From Temnothorax longispinosus (lineage: Eukaryota > Arthropoda > Insecta > Hymenoptera > Formicidae), in assembly GCF_030848805.1 (NCBI RefSeq), contig NC_092359.1, forward strand, positions 21,619,205 to 21,683,204: 64,000 nt of DNA, read 5' to 3'. Position numbers and translations under genes: made by a program. The notes under the pieces are model-generated. The model was not told the origin of the DNA. It saw only the letters and a list, made by a program, of their open reading frames with translations, and did no database searches. Positions within the stretch are counted from its first letter, which is position 1. Each line of letters opens with the position of its first letter. Positions 22,831 through 36,600 of this stretch are shown here, piece by piece.

Positions 22831-25560
22831 TCGGTAGAATATTTTTCGCATAATTATTTGCTGCGAGATTAATTTGTACTAAAACAATAATTAATTTTAC
22901 TTCTAATCAATATTTAAAAAATGGAACAATTAGGTTGACATTGCGCCTGACGTTAAAAAAGAAGACGCAATGCAGAAAAATTGAACTTTTGTATTCTACA
23001 GTGTTTTTCCACTATCTGTAAATTTTATTAAAACACTATTTAACGATATATAAATATGAATTGCACAAAAAATTGGCCTATATGTAATCAATTTTTCGGA
23101 CAAACTTTAATTTGTAGCGAATTAGTTATTAGATACAAAATAATGTAAATAATATTTCGATTTTTTGGTACGTAGAAATGATCGGTAATTTTCCACTGCA
23201 ATTTGGGTTCATTTGCATATTCATATGTATTATTGATACTTAGGCTGTGTGTGGTTGTATGATCGAAAATATGTACTGGAATGTTAACTATAGAGAAGAA
23301 AGATATGGAAATAAGAACGTGCAATTGGAATAACGTGTACACACGATTTACAATTTAGTCGGATAAAGATATAATAGATTATATAAACTTTTATAATCTG
23401 CTTGAACACAAATAATGAACATACCGATTTTGATCCTTATGTACGCGCGTATTTTAATAAATTACTGTATTCTTTTATATTACTGTCAATTATATATGTC
23501 ATTCCCTCATATAATTTAATTATAGATTTATTCTTGTGCTATCAAATAACGTTAGGTATTTTAATTGATATTAACAGTATTAATTTCAAGTTCATGTCTG
23601 GTATGTATAGCGACACGTGAGAGAATTATGGAGGAACTTCAACTTCAGTAATCTCAACATCGTGCAGTCAGGCAGTGCCGATATGTTCTTTAAAATGGTG
23701 TTACATGTTCAATCGGATCAGCGAATATGGCGTCACCTTATCGCGCAAGCAGCTTTAGCAGGGCTAGAAAAAAAAAGAGAACGCTTCGGCACATGCACGG
23801 CTATCACGAAACGCTAATTAATTGCGGTGCAAGCCCACCAGGTTCGAGACTGCTTTGCATTTTGCGTGCAGGCCCTCGTAAAACTACATGCCTGTCAGCC
23901 CCGGCGAATTTCAAGATGATTTATCGTCCTCGCAAAACTAAGTTTTTCGCGGTACTTCGTGGCTTCTCGGCGGCTCCGAAAGGCACGGCCGACGCTTTCG
24001 ACATGCAACTGTGGCCGCTGTGGGCACGATCCGTAAAGTTGACGTCGCTGATCGACTGCTATTTTATATCCTCACCATCTAGCCGGACTGACTTTGAAAT
24101 ATGTTTCTTTCAAATCTTTCGATGTGGAATTTTCGGTCGAAAACGTTTCACGGTGACCCGCATACGCTATAATTGCGCGGGGAAATTAAGTGCCGGCTTT
24201 TACGTGACGGTGTTTAATACGTACGACTGAACCTGTATTGTCACGCGAATAATCATGCACACGAAACGTCATGTTGTACATCAATCTTTCCGTAATTTTA
24301 TCAAATTATAACAAGATTCGAGAAACCATATAGATGTTGAGTAAAGTCCATATACTTCTCTTTAATACACTAATATTAATATAACTGTGATCTAAGATGC
24401 ACCTAAACTTTAGAAAATAAAATAGTTACATAAGTAAATTGAATATAAAAATGTGTAAATTTTATACATGTCAAATTATATGACAAATTATTAAAAAATG
24501 TCGCTTTATTTAACTTTCAGAAGAGTACATTCAGCATTTTTGAAAACTAGGTTAATTAAAAATTTTATAAACATGCAGGTTTTTGTTGCACATTGAATTT
24601 CTTTTATTTTTATAAGATATGAAACTGGGAAAAAATATTAACATATGAATATGCCCTTTTGTATAAGGTATTTTTCTTGAGATTTATGTAAAATTTGCCA
24701 TGTTAAGAATGGCTATTCTCGAATATGCCATTCTACATTATTATTTTCGTATACAATGCCTTTCAAACTTGGCTGTCCGGCAATTCGATACGCTTTGGTT
24801 ACTACACTGTGTGTGTGCATGATGCGCAGCCACGTTTCCCTTTTCAACATGCAAATACTCGTACATCGCGAGACAGACGTTTACGCTCAACGGCGGTAGC
24901 ATAAAGTGGGGTAAGGGTAAGATTTTACAACGAGCCCTAGTAAGAGTGATTTACACTTCGGAAAAACTCCACGACGTTTACGATAGCTACTCACGAATTA
25001 TTTATAGCATCTGGCCATGGCAGGGTGAATTTCACGACATGTATTTTTCTTCGTTTTCCTAAAGAGATGGTTAAAGTCGTGACGAAGTAAATATCGTTGA
25101 ATGTTTCCATTGAAATATTGGGTGACATTTATTAAATTAAAAGCATAAAGGGAAGCTTAAGCAAACAGTAGCGAATGGCTATAATGCCTAAGACGCTTAC
25201 GTTTTTTTTATTTTCTGATATGATAAGTGTATTATAAAGTTATTTTAAATTTATATATAAATTGGAATGTCTTATCCTTTTAATGTAAACGTATACATAT
25301 AACATGAATATTTTTATTTTTGAAATTACTATTTTAAAAGGCCATTATAATGAAAAAGAAAGTAAATTTTATACAATACATTTAAAACTGCACTTGCATT
25401 AAAACATGAGTTGGTAGTTTTATTTAAAACATTGCAATAAAATTTTGGAGAAAAATGATGTCGGTTTGTACTCACTGAAATATAAGCATACATAAGAATT
25501 ATTAAACTGTTTCCTTTTTTAGAATATAAGTAGTTTAGAATTAGAACTTGCTGCTTATTC
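22831..25560. other. Intergenic region between SEC23IP and Rox8 homologues
   Basis: After the SEC23IP 3' region the sequence is AT-rich. A GC-richer block at 23600-24240 has overlapping open frames, one of 167 codons from 23727, with no domain, low complexity or splice pattern that I recognise. A smaller CpG-containing block is at 24770-25050. I see no RNA gene. Confidence 0.5.
23027..23032 (+). terminator. Possible poly(A) signal of SEC23IP (ATTAAA)
   Basis: This ATTAAA variant lies about 200 bases after the TGA stop. No AATAAA is nearer, and the hexamer is common in AT-rich DNA, so support is weak. Confidence 0.3.
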
Positions 25561-25762
25561 ATGTCTTTGGCAGGCTATTTGGCAGTCTGCAAGATCCACG
25601 CACGCGCTAAGAGCTTGCAATTCCATTATTAGGAGACTTTAGACCTTCTATGCTCTAGTTGGCGTGCATTTAAGTAAAATTAGTCGATCCTAACGTGTAA
25701 GTATGCGAGAAGCTGCTGTGTTTAGCGGTTCGTTGCGGTGTGAAGCAATTCTGAGCGTCGAT
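25560..25762 (+). promoter_or_regulatory. Probable promoter and 5' leader of the Rox8/TIA-1 homologue
   Basis: The 200 bases before ATG 25763 are GC-richer than their surroundings and contain GCGCTAAGAGC and TTAGCGGTTCGTTGCGG. No TATA box is evident. The assignment rests on position and composition. Confidence 0.35.
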
Positions 25763-27367
25763 ATGCCAGATGAGAGAGATATGCCGAGAACTTTGTGAGT
25801 ATTATTCTGATCATTCTTGCAATTATTAATTGAAGTGATCTATGCTTATAACAAAATATATACAATAAAAAATAAAATATACCTTCGTTGTGGTATATTT
25901 TTCATTTATATATTACGTTATAACGTACACATTTTATTTATTGAAGTTAGTTACTTCAGAGATAAGAGTTTTGAAATTAATCTAAAAAAATACTATGTCA
26001 AGGACGTTTCTAAACTCAAAAATATTGTACATTTGTTCAATATATAAGAAATTTATATAAAATGTACGTATACAAAATTATATTTCTTTTCTTTTTATAT
26101 TTAAATACATAATATAATCAACTTTATAATGTTATATTTAAAATATTTAGCATTTTTTTTATTTCTTAGAGTTCTGATATTTGTGTTGCTTAGTCATTCT
26201 TTATAACTTTGTTTTTATGTTCATAAAAAATTAATACGGGACGAATAATCTATAGCACAACATATGTATATGACATATACAATAAGAATTCTGGGCCGGT
26301 ATCTGCGCGTTCTTCAATTTGAAACGTTATATAGGCAATTTGGTCCTTTAATGTTTCGTACATCAAGTTTCTCTTCCTGTGATTAAAAATGAAAAAATAT
26401 TATGGTCATCCAAGCTTAGTTTATGTATGTCCGTATTGTGGCGCATTTTATTCCGCGATACGTATAACGAGTTAATGGCAACTTTATACGTGGCTCCGAT
26501 GACATTTACTACTGCTCTATTCCCGCTCCGCTCACGTAACAGTCGCCCGTATTATCGTATTGTTTCCTGAAGCACTCTTCATTGTTCTTCCATTACGGAA
26601 ATCGAGCTCCGTCTACGAGTTTAGAATTTATCGTGCTATACGTATCGTCGTGCGCCGTGTATGGTATACATTTCGGAAATTTGGATTTTTGCCTATTTCC
26701 GCTCTAATTCGATTGTCAGACATATGGGTTTCTGGCACGTGTCCATCCCCTGCTATATTTTCTAGAACAACTTGCCGCTTCGTGACTGTGCTACTATCAA
26801 GATTTGGTGATCAAATTCGAATTTCAAATTAATCCCAACTAATACTTAGTTTTCCATCATATCTTATGCTAATGATGTAGATGACATTCAAAAAATAGTT
26901 AGATTTGTTAATTTTATGATTTAAAATGAGAAGAATATTTGTTAATATTTAACATATATAACTAAGATCAATGTCATGTAGATATAATTAAAGTCATTGT
27001 CATATTTGTGTTTGTGTTATCTATTACTCATATTATTATAACAGGTAAATTATAAAGAGTCTTTTAAAAGGACCTAAAAATTCTTTTCCTTCTTATTAAC
27101 TTATTTTCTTAAACTGATTTAAAAAATAATATTTTCTTGAACATAATAATTAAAAATAAAAAAAGAAATAAATATTGACACATTATTACCATGCTTATAA
27201 TTTATTCTTATTTTTACGAATGCATTTATAGTAATTAATCGCTTATTTTTAATGATTAACATTGATTTAGGTATGTGGGCAACTTGGATCATGCTGTGTC
27301 GGAAGATTTATTGTGTGCTTTGTTTTCGCATATCGGCAGCGTTACAAGTTGCAAGATCATCAGAGAG
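25763..27367 (+). CDS. Rox8: TIA-1/TIAR family RNA-binding protein, first two coding exons (partial)
   Basis: Exon 1 (25763-25794) encodes MPDERDMPRT and splits a Leu codon at a GTGAGT donor. Exon 2 (27271-27367, after ...GATTTAG) encodes LYVGNLDHAVSEDLLCALF and SHIGSVTSCKIIRE, ending in phase 0 at GTAAGT. LYVGNL is the RNP2 motif of RRM1, and the whole block matches TIA-1/TIAR and fly Rox8, nuclear-cytoplasmic proteins that bind U-rich RNA, direct 5' splice-site choice and form stress granules. Only about 43 residues of an expected 400-470 are here; RNP1 of RRM1, RRM2, RRM3 and the Gln-rich tail are absent from the window. The gene therefore continues beyond 64 kb, or the model is interrupted. 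Confidence 0.85.
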
Positions 27368-30300
27368 GTAAGTCTGCAGTTGTCTCATTTGCCTTAACAA
27401 TTTAACTGATATTTATGTGAAGTAGTTTAAAAGCTCTTTAAAAAATCATGTTATAATTAAATATAAAATATCTTGAAGTATTGTGGATTAGTAGCTAATA
27501 TAGATAAATATCGCACATTATAATAGCATGTTGTAGACTTTTTGAAATAATGTTGGACACTTTCCACTTATATCGGCACAATCGATTTTGATCCATCAAA
27601 GTTACACCTGCGAATGATTGTGGCCATTTACATGATATGCTATCATGATCGGGAAGCGGGCCGAGACAAGCCAGTTTCTCTCTTGTGATCTGCGAGCTCC
27701 ACCCTCAAAGATCATATCGTTTGCACGAAAGCCCGCATTAAAGCAGGCAGTTCTGTCGTTATATCGATAGTCGCGAGTTGTAGGTGAATATACATCTTAC
27801 TCAACGTTACTGCATTAATAGTCGCTTAGCTTTCGGAACGTAATAAGATGTCTTCATTCTCTGGAATATTAGTGTGGTGATATGTTAATTTAATTTCAAT
27901 TATTTTTTATTTAAAAGCAATTAATAGTTTTTATTTTAATTTCTATTTTGCTACAAAAATATGTATATTAATTAAAAACAAGATAAATGTAAAAGAAAGA
28001 TATTTTCCATAAATAAATTATTAATAAATGAAGTAAAGAATAAGAGATATATTGTAAAGAAATGGATATGTTCTTTGGATAGTAATTCCACAAACTGATA
28101 TATTACTTTTCTGAGAGTTAAGTACGATTTTAAGAAAATTAATAAAGTTATGAGATGTTTTGCTAGAGATTCAAATTAATAAATTTTCATCAGGATATTA
28201 TAACAATTCAGCACATTTTAAATCTTAAACTATAAAATTATTTTTAAATATTGTATTCATTTTGCTTCTTTTTCATTTTTATTCTTATTAACAATTTAAA
28301 TAGAGGATTATAAGAATAATTTGACTAAATAATCAATGTATCTTCTCTTGATTTATAAGATTATGACAAAATAATAATAATAATAAATATAACCAACATT
28401 TTCAAAAAGCATTAATCATCTGAAAAAGACGTTAACGTGACAAATTGAGTGTTAACAATCTTTCAGTAAAACTAGGATTTAGCAATCTATCAGCAAAAGG
28501 ATAATCAGCAGGTTATTATTCAAAGAAATAATAATATTTTGCCGAAGCATGCGTCCACGTATATGCGCTTACATGAATGCATGAAAATAACAGTCAGACT
28601 GAAACGTAAACGCCCACAAATGTAATTACGGAACAGTGCGGACATAGCAATGCGCGAGGGCATCAAACACAGAGGTTTGTACACTTTTCTCCTTGATTCT
28701 TGTAAAATTTAACCTCTCACTTATTTCTCTCCATCTCTCTCTCTCAGGTCGTTATATATTATTTTCTTTCTATACTGGTTAGTTGCATGCACCAACGAGA
28801 TATACGCTCGTTGCACGATGCGGTTTCGTGCGACGTAACACTTGTTCATCATCCACCTTCGTGTATACGTCACACAAAGTTTTTTTCCCTCATCGTCACT
28901 GTTCTTCCCTTGTTTCCTACCGCTCTCTATTTTCCTTCCTTCATTAAGCAGCAAGTATATAAGCGATATGCTGCCTATCACGGAAGATATTATGTGGCTC
29001 GGAAGATAATATTAGCAAGGTACGTCAGACTCATTTTTTGGTGCGTTATTTACGATTAAAAACATTAAAAGAGTAATTTGCAGAGACTGTGTATAACAAG
29101 AATTAAAAAGTTAAAGTTTTATCTTTTATCGCTTTTCTGATAATTTTTAAAGTTTTGACTAAATTTTAATCAGTACTTTGAAAAACGTTGTATGAAAAAC
29201 TATGAAAACTAATGTAAATTTCTACGAAAACGTTATGTAAAATCGATATTTAATTATACATATATTATGCATATATTAACTGTTATTACTAATAAAAAGT
29301 AATAATTTTATATGTGTGCATATATACATGTACACACATGTATATACCAATATTGATACAGAATAAAAAAAAATTCAATCAAAATGCAGATGAATTTCAC
29401 ATACAAGCTCTTCCTCAGTTGAATAAATAAATATTGCCAGTAAAACCAAATTGTTGATTTTGCTGACCCCAAAAGAATATTCGCCAATTAAATATTGAAA
29501 AAATTGAAACGGTTATTCATTTTTCCCTTTAGTAATAACTGACTAACATCACCAAAACTAATTGATTTAAAAACTAGGACTTCTTGTTCTTGTTAGTTAT
29601 AAATGATATACTAATAGTTATTAATAATAAGATCAAATAGTAAACATTGCATGTATTAATTTTGTTTTAGTTCCATTTTGAGACAAATTTTTATTACATT
29701 TAGACTTATTATTATACAACGTATAATAAAACGCGAGCTTATAAAAGTATCAAGGAGATCAGTGCTCAAATCATATATTTTAAGTCAGCAAAGATGTATA
29801 GTATAAGATGTAGAAAAATATATTCTCTATTAAAATCAAGCTTAATGTAATTACATTATTGAGACAATTTCTATAATATACCTACATAGCGGGGTTGTTA
29901 TATTCAATTGTGCTTTTTTTCTAATGTAGAAGATATTATTATTTCTGGTCATTCTAAATAATTTAGTGCATTATCTGTAAATTATGTTAAAGATTACTAG
30001 TGCACTTAATTTATTAAATGATTCTAATAATTATTTTAACAATAATTTTTAAGGAAGTCACTATAAACAAACACTTACTGCAACATGATTAAAAATCATA
30101 TGTAACAGATTTTATATATAGATAAGGCTATATTAAGCCTTTTAGGATGATTATTGATTACGTCTTAATAAGACTCGATAAACAGCAAAAAAAAATTTAA
30201 CTCGAAGGCCGCAAAGTTTTCTACTACTTGGCATACAGGAGATAATATTTTACTTCCTGATTTACATGACAAAAAGTGAGAAGAATATAAGCTTTCACTT

Positions 30301-31814
30301 TTTCTCATATGATCACACGTAACACAATGTTAATTACTAGTGTGAATGATGTTAACGGATTATTCGCTTTCGTTTCAGCAGGTTAAATTTCAATACGCCT
30401 ATTTGGGATCGTAATGTGACATTTAACATGAATAAATGTTCATCGCACTTTTCATATTTTGTTCTTCAATTTGGTCCAATGCTGAATGCTGGTATCGCAC
30501 GTATCTGTCACGATCTGTCAAGTAAAAGCGCGGTATCTTTTTGATATCTTCGATATCGGAAATGTGCCTTAATGGTACAATGTCTGTCTAAAATATTTGC
30601 CGATAAGTATATAGTATAAAATAGAACGCGTTATAATTATAAGCTATTTAATTAAGAAATTAACGTAAATTATTCAAAAATTAATCTTTAATTTATTAAT
30701 TTATTTAAAAAAATACAGTGTTTTTCTTTCTCTTTTTCTTTTAAAGTAATTACGAAATTATATATTTTTTGTATTAAACAAAAAAATAGAAAAAAATTTT
30801 ATTTAAAAAAAAACAGTACTATATATATTTGAAAGTATAATTATAAGATCTAAAATTAGTGGTAAAAAATTCTTTAACGGAGAATGTAGGTAATTCTGCA
30901 TCATATATAGACGAATAAGCGCTGTATTTTCCGTTCGAGTTATTAAAATTGCTATGCAGTTATATACTTGCAACATCGAATCGCCATCGCTGTCATCCTC
31001 TACGACGACACCGTCGTTTCGATAGTTAATGTGTATCAATATTTTACGTATTCTGCATAAGCAGCGCGGTAGGTATTTGCGTTTATTAGCTATAAACTCT
31101 CTGCAGGTGGGGCTCGCTGCTGCGCGACGGATTTATGGACCGTGCACTTTCCGAGAAAATGACGGTCCGAAGACGAGGCTTTGTGCATAATGTGTTGTTG
31201 TGGAAAAGTGCTAACGTGCATTAACATCCGTCTGCACTTTGATATTTGTATGTTACTCAGTAAAATAATTGTCGGAGACTCATCTCGTGTCAACTTAATT
31301 CCATAAACTTAATTGTTTCGCAACAAGAAAATGCTAATCAATTAAAATTAATCGATTTATTTCAGATTATGAAAAAAATGAGGTCCATTTTCAGATCAAA
31401 CTACAAAATAAAAATAACATGATTTCGAGTTTAATTTAATTTAGTTTATGTCTCTAGATTTCTAACATTGTTGTTTATAGCAGCAAAATTTCCTTTTTTA
31501 AAAGTCTTTCTTTTTTTAATCATGCTTTTCAACTGAGAGAAATATTCCTCGAACGTTTCAGCAAGATATTTGGAACGCGCTTCGTTCTTCTTAATTGAAT
31601 TTAGACAGAATGCTCAGGTGCGTCCTTCCATTGTACAACGTACCAGGTGATGCAACTACGCCCCTCTGTCTCGTTATTTCTGATGCTGTATTCCTCTATC
31701 TCGTTAATTTACACGCGGCTAAATAAACGGTGTATTTGGATGTACGACCGTGTGATATTAAGATAGCATATACATTTATGTAATAACACTAACAACAAGT
31801 AATAATTCATAAAT

Positions 31815-31930
31815 ATACACTGCAAATCGAAGTGTTTAATCAAAAAAGCGTTTGAACTGTTTAAAGTAAACGTTTAAAAAGTGACTATAAAAAAGTGTAT
31901 TAATTAAAACACTTCGATTTGCAATGTATA
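31815..31930. mobile_element. Small palindromic MITE
   Basis: The left arm TATACACTGCAAATCGAAGT (31815-31841) and the right arm ending CACTTCGATTTGCAATGTATA (31903-31930) are reverse complements with one or two differences. The 116-bp element has TA-rich borders and no coding capacity. Confidence 0.6.
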
Positions 31931-33592
31931 TACGTGCGAAGAAACAATATTGAGATCTTTGATTAGTTTCATAAGACATTGTACTTGCTCTGCTAAAAAA
32001 TATATTAAATAGCGAAAAACTTTTCATAAATTAATTTAACTTTTGCGTGACCGAGTTTTCTTTAAATTCTTTTTTACAAGAGCATTATTAATATCATTTT
32101 ATAGAATTTGATATTGTTTTATATAATTTTATATACGTTATATCCGCCATTGAGAATGTTAAGAAATAAAATAGCTTCATATATTATATTTAGGATTGCA
32201 AATACATGTCTAATATCAGTTTACTTGAAGCGATAGCAATGCGTCTCTCTCTTTCTCTCTCTCTAAATTTGATACATGCGGCTAAAATTGACATTGTATG
32301 TGCTCAGCGTTCATACAGGATGCAGAAAAGATCGTTCATCATTCCGCATAGCGTGCAGTCGGATAGAGAGAACATGGAAAACGTCACAGGAAGTGGATTC
32401 TGAGAATACTTTCAAACTATTTTCTTCGCGACGCTATATATAGCAAAAACGCAAAGTGCGGTTGCTTTCGGTACAATTGATCGTTGTGCAACGTAAGTTC
32501 TCTTGTACGCATAAATATGATAGCGATATGGAAATTTTACTTAATGCTAGAAAGATGGAAACTTTTAAGAATCCCATTTATCAAAGTTTCACGACGGTTG
32601 CAAAGTCTGCGGTAAATTTTATTTTGGAAAACTTTATTTTGCGGAATCGGGCATGCATGTAACGCGCTCCATAGGCCAGCCTATTTCGATCATTACAAAA
32701 ATTATAGAAATCATTATAATTCAAATTTTATTAATATTATTTACATATCTAAACATTTTTTAAAGAGCACTTTAATACATATTTTATTTATATAAAATAT
32801 GCTTCTGTAGTGTTTGTAAATAAATTTGAAATCGTGGCGTTTTGTGAAAACAAGTAAAGTTTATATTGGCGAAATTGTTGTGTAGTATTGTTCTATGTGT
32901 TGTGTGGTTTCAAAATATAGTCTCTCTTTTCCAAATATTTATAATATTTTGAATAAATATTGCAAAGTTTACGATGCTGCTGTTATTTGAAAGTTTACGA
33001 GAGGTACTTGAACCATCCACAAGACACACACTAACGATTGTCTCTAGCACGTGTATATATCGATGTTCTCGTTTCGCCAAATGCTCGACATACTCTATGG
33101 ATGCGAGAGGCTCGCGTGCACTCTCTTCGACATACTAACTAGGCGAGATCACAGTTAAACAGACGTCGCACGTATTTGCGACATGTGGCGTAAAGTCCGT
33201 TTCCATAATTCGAATTAATAGAACGGTGCATCACCGTCGTCGCCATCGCCATCACCGTCGTTGTCACCGCTGCCAGCCTCGAAATTAAAGGCAGCCTATT
33301 CCCGGGAAGCTCTCGGCGCATTTGAGCAAACGAGCCGCGACAGTCGAGCAAAATGCAATTTCGAGGACGAGCGGCGGTATGTCGGGGTTTAAAGGCAGAG
33401 CACGAAAGGGGGATGGTTTAAGAAGAAGATGAGAAGGAGTGAGGATCAGCGTGTCGTTTCGAGAGCTGCTCGATACATAATAGTACGTGGGGTAACGAGA
33501 ATTTTATGCGAGAGCACATCGCCTCCCACTCGCCTTCACTCTTTTCGTTTATTCCTCCTCTCGTCTTTCTTATTCTTTTGCACCTCCGTTCT

Positions 33593-33660
33593 TTCTTCCT
33601 TTTCTTCCTTCCTTCCTTCCTTCCTTCCTGCTTTCTTTCCTTCCTTCCTTCCTTCCTTTT
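33593..33660. repeat. (TTCC)n microsatellite
   Basis: Tetranucleotide TTCC units are interrupted once by TGCTTTC. The repeat produces the Lys/Glu/Arg-rich and Ser/Phe/Leu-rich open frames on the two strands here, which are not genes. Confidence 0.9.
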
Positions 33661-36600
33661 TTTTTCTTCTGCATACATCATCGTCTTTCACCTCTTGCGG
33701 GAAGAATCGTATGTACAGGATGTATCTTACGGGTAACCGTGACGGACGGGGAAGAAAAGAGAGAATATGTCTCCAATTTTCTAAGTAACTTCTGCTCTTT
33801 TGCCCGCTGCATTTTCGCATGCAGACGTACGCTCGCAAAGAAAAGACAAGGATTGAACTTATCGTTGCGTGCGTATATATATGTACGCACGTATACTTAT
33901 GTATCTGTGAGGACACACGCATAGCCTCTATTATAACTGTAAAATATAAAATAGGAGAGGAAGTAATTTAAAAAAATCTACTCAATGATTTCGTAAATAT
34001 ATCTGCATTATCCAGAAACATCGCGTATTATATCATTATTTTGTAAGCTGCGATATTGGCAAGAACTTGCTCCCAAAATCTTATACGTTTTTACAGTTTA
34101 ATTTAATAATAATTTGAATATTAGATAATTAATGACTGGATAATGCAAAATTTACGTTTCTTTTTTAAAAGAATATTTAATTTTAAAATGACAGAAATTA
34201 ATTCATGCAATGGCTCATATTTTTTCGTTATTACTTTTACAGTTATAGAAACAATGTATTTATAAAAAAGTCTGTTCCAGATTCTGAAAGCCGTCTTTTA
34301 AGAAAATTAGAAAATTTTTATTATTTATTACCGAGCTAAAAGAACTAAAATCTTTTGAATTCCCATCGAACGTGCGAATTTGTAGGACAGATACGCCAAT
34401 GGCACCATATATACGTCTTTCTTGGTCTAAAGGAACGGAGGTATGTGTACTTCGGGCACGTAGAAAGTCAAACTGGCTAGTAAATTGAGAGTCCGTGCCA
34501 CAATTTTGGCGAATTTCCAAGGAGGCAAGTCTCTTCCTTGTTCGTTTCGTGAGCGACAATCGTCGTCTAAATTATCCGCGGGTGTCAGTGCAAAAGTCTC
34601 GATCGTTAGTGAAAAGTACGATCACGAAATAACAAACTCAAGATTTTCTTTGTTATTTATTGTTTCAAAGATTAATCTCTTGGATAGTAAAGATTTTCTT
34701 ATATAGGTATATGTATGCATTAGAGTTATAAATACTGCTTTATTAATAATTATATTTTAAGAAGAAAGAAAAGACAATGATTAAAAGTTATTAAATAGAT
34801 TAAGTTTTATATATTACTATGTTATATTATTTGCATAATCAGAATCGATTTACGTAAATTAATCTACAAGATATATTATTTGTATTATATTTTTTTCTCT
34901 AGATATGACTTTTAACTCTTCTAAGTTTCATACAAAAACATTTAGTTTCTTCTACTTTTTGTAAATATAATCCCATTTAAATATTTAAATAAATGCTGCT
35001 TGAAAATGATAATATACTATCTCTCAAATTAAAAATTTTATTATTCGCACAACATATAGGATCCCCGTGTTAAAAGGATCATGCGTGCCGCCTGACCTGT
35101 CCGACTAACACCACAAAGCACATCTACGTAAGGCTTGGATTTCCATCCTGGGCAATTATTCTGGTAATTAACGTCGACGGGTCATAAGGGTAGCGCGCGC
35201 AGCCGAATGGGCTGGGGTCGCCTGAGTTTATTACAAAGATATACGGCACTCGGAGACTCACACTCGTTCGCGTTTTGTACGCGCGCGATATATACTTTCA
35301 CGCTTCCGGCGGCTACCCGGAGAATTTCAACTATTTCCGTGGATGATGGACGTTCCTGAAACTGTCCCGGTCGTTTGCGAAGTACCGTTACGGACAAACA
35401 TGCGACTTAATAATGGGTGCGTTACGCGTAATCTATGTGCAAGTTCCGTCTCGTATGCAATGCATTAATTCACGCTAATTGCTAAAACACCTGTAAAACG
35501 TACATATAACGAGAACATAGAATGCTCCAGTACAAATACTATCCTTCTTTAGCTATAACTTTTTATGATTTTGTGTTAAAAATCTTATTTCTGAACGTTT
35601 GGCATTAAAATTTTACAATAGAAAAATATATTGAGTTTAGATAAAAAGTTTTTATCTCAAGGAGATCAGAAATCGAAATGTACGTGTTAATATAATATAA
35701 AGCGTCATTTTTATGCTATATATGACTGAGCGCATGACTATCCAAACTTATGAAGTAACTACTTGAGACCGAGTAAAGACAACGTTCTCTATAGGCAGTG
35801 TATTATGCGTGTTTCGATATTTCTAATTAATAAAAAGTCTGCACCATAATAGTAAAAAATCGATATGACTTTTATCACAAATCAACAAATTTAAGATCGC
35901 TGTCCCAATTAAAGAATCGGTCGCTGCTACAAATGGTGACGGCTGCTGAGCGGCCGAACTCTGTGACGCGCAATATAGCAATAAATCAGGCGAACGAAAA
36001 ACTATAAGGAGTAAAATAGAAAAAGCTTGTAGAGTAGACTTGGAGACGTGCCAGAGTAACGAGCAGTCACTGGGTGAGCCTGTGGCCTTTGTGGCCTTCG
36101 TGGTGCCTCTTCGGTGGCCTTCTCTTTGGTTGCTTTCTCTTCCATCTTTTTCGTTTTCTTCCATTTTATTTTTTTTTTTACTACGCGCTGCTACGCCTCA
36201 TATAGTTCTCCGGTCTTCCTCGTCGATTCTTTCTTCATATGTTGCCTCGGCTTTCTTGTACCAGCCGTCATTTAAATCTACGTATACATATTATAGTTAA
36301 CGACGATTCGCATCGTAAATCACGCGACGGCAAATAGTTTATAAGTAATAATCGTTCTCGCGACATTTTAACTCGAGTTCGTGACTTGCCATCTAAGTGC
36401 TTTGTTCCATCTTCGTTTCACATTCATTCAAGTTTCAATATTAAGATGTCTCTATTTTATTTTCTTATAAATTCTATTTACATGCCTTTGGATCGTGCTT
36501 TTGAGGCGTTTGATTTTATTTCAGTGAATGCTGAGACTCACGAAAAGTCAGCATTCCTCGAGAATTTTGCGTTGCTAGTTAATTATTACTAATAAGGAGA

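Noticed and set aside
23727..24230. 167-codon frame in the intergenic region
   Set aside because: ATG start and moderate GC, but no recognisable domain or conserved motif and an overlapping frame of similar quality; left as a possible orphan without support.
26379..26832. Overlapping 63- and 90-codon frames in Rox8 intron 1
   Set aside because: They lie inside an intron defined by two well-matched TIA-1 exons and show no homology or splice context.
33418..33922. Lys/Glu/Arg-rich and Phe/Leu/Ser-rich frames on both strands
   Set aside because: Produced by the TTCC microsatellite at 33593-33660.
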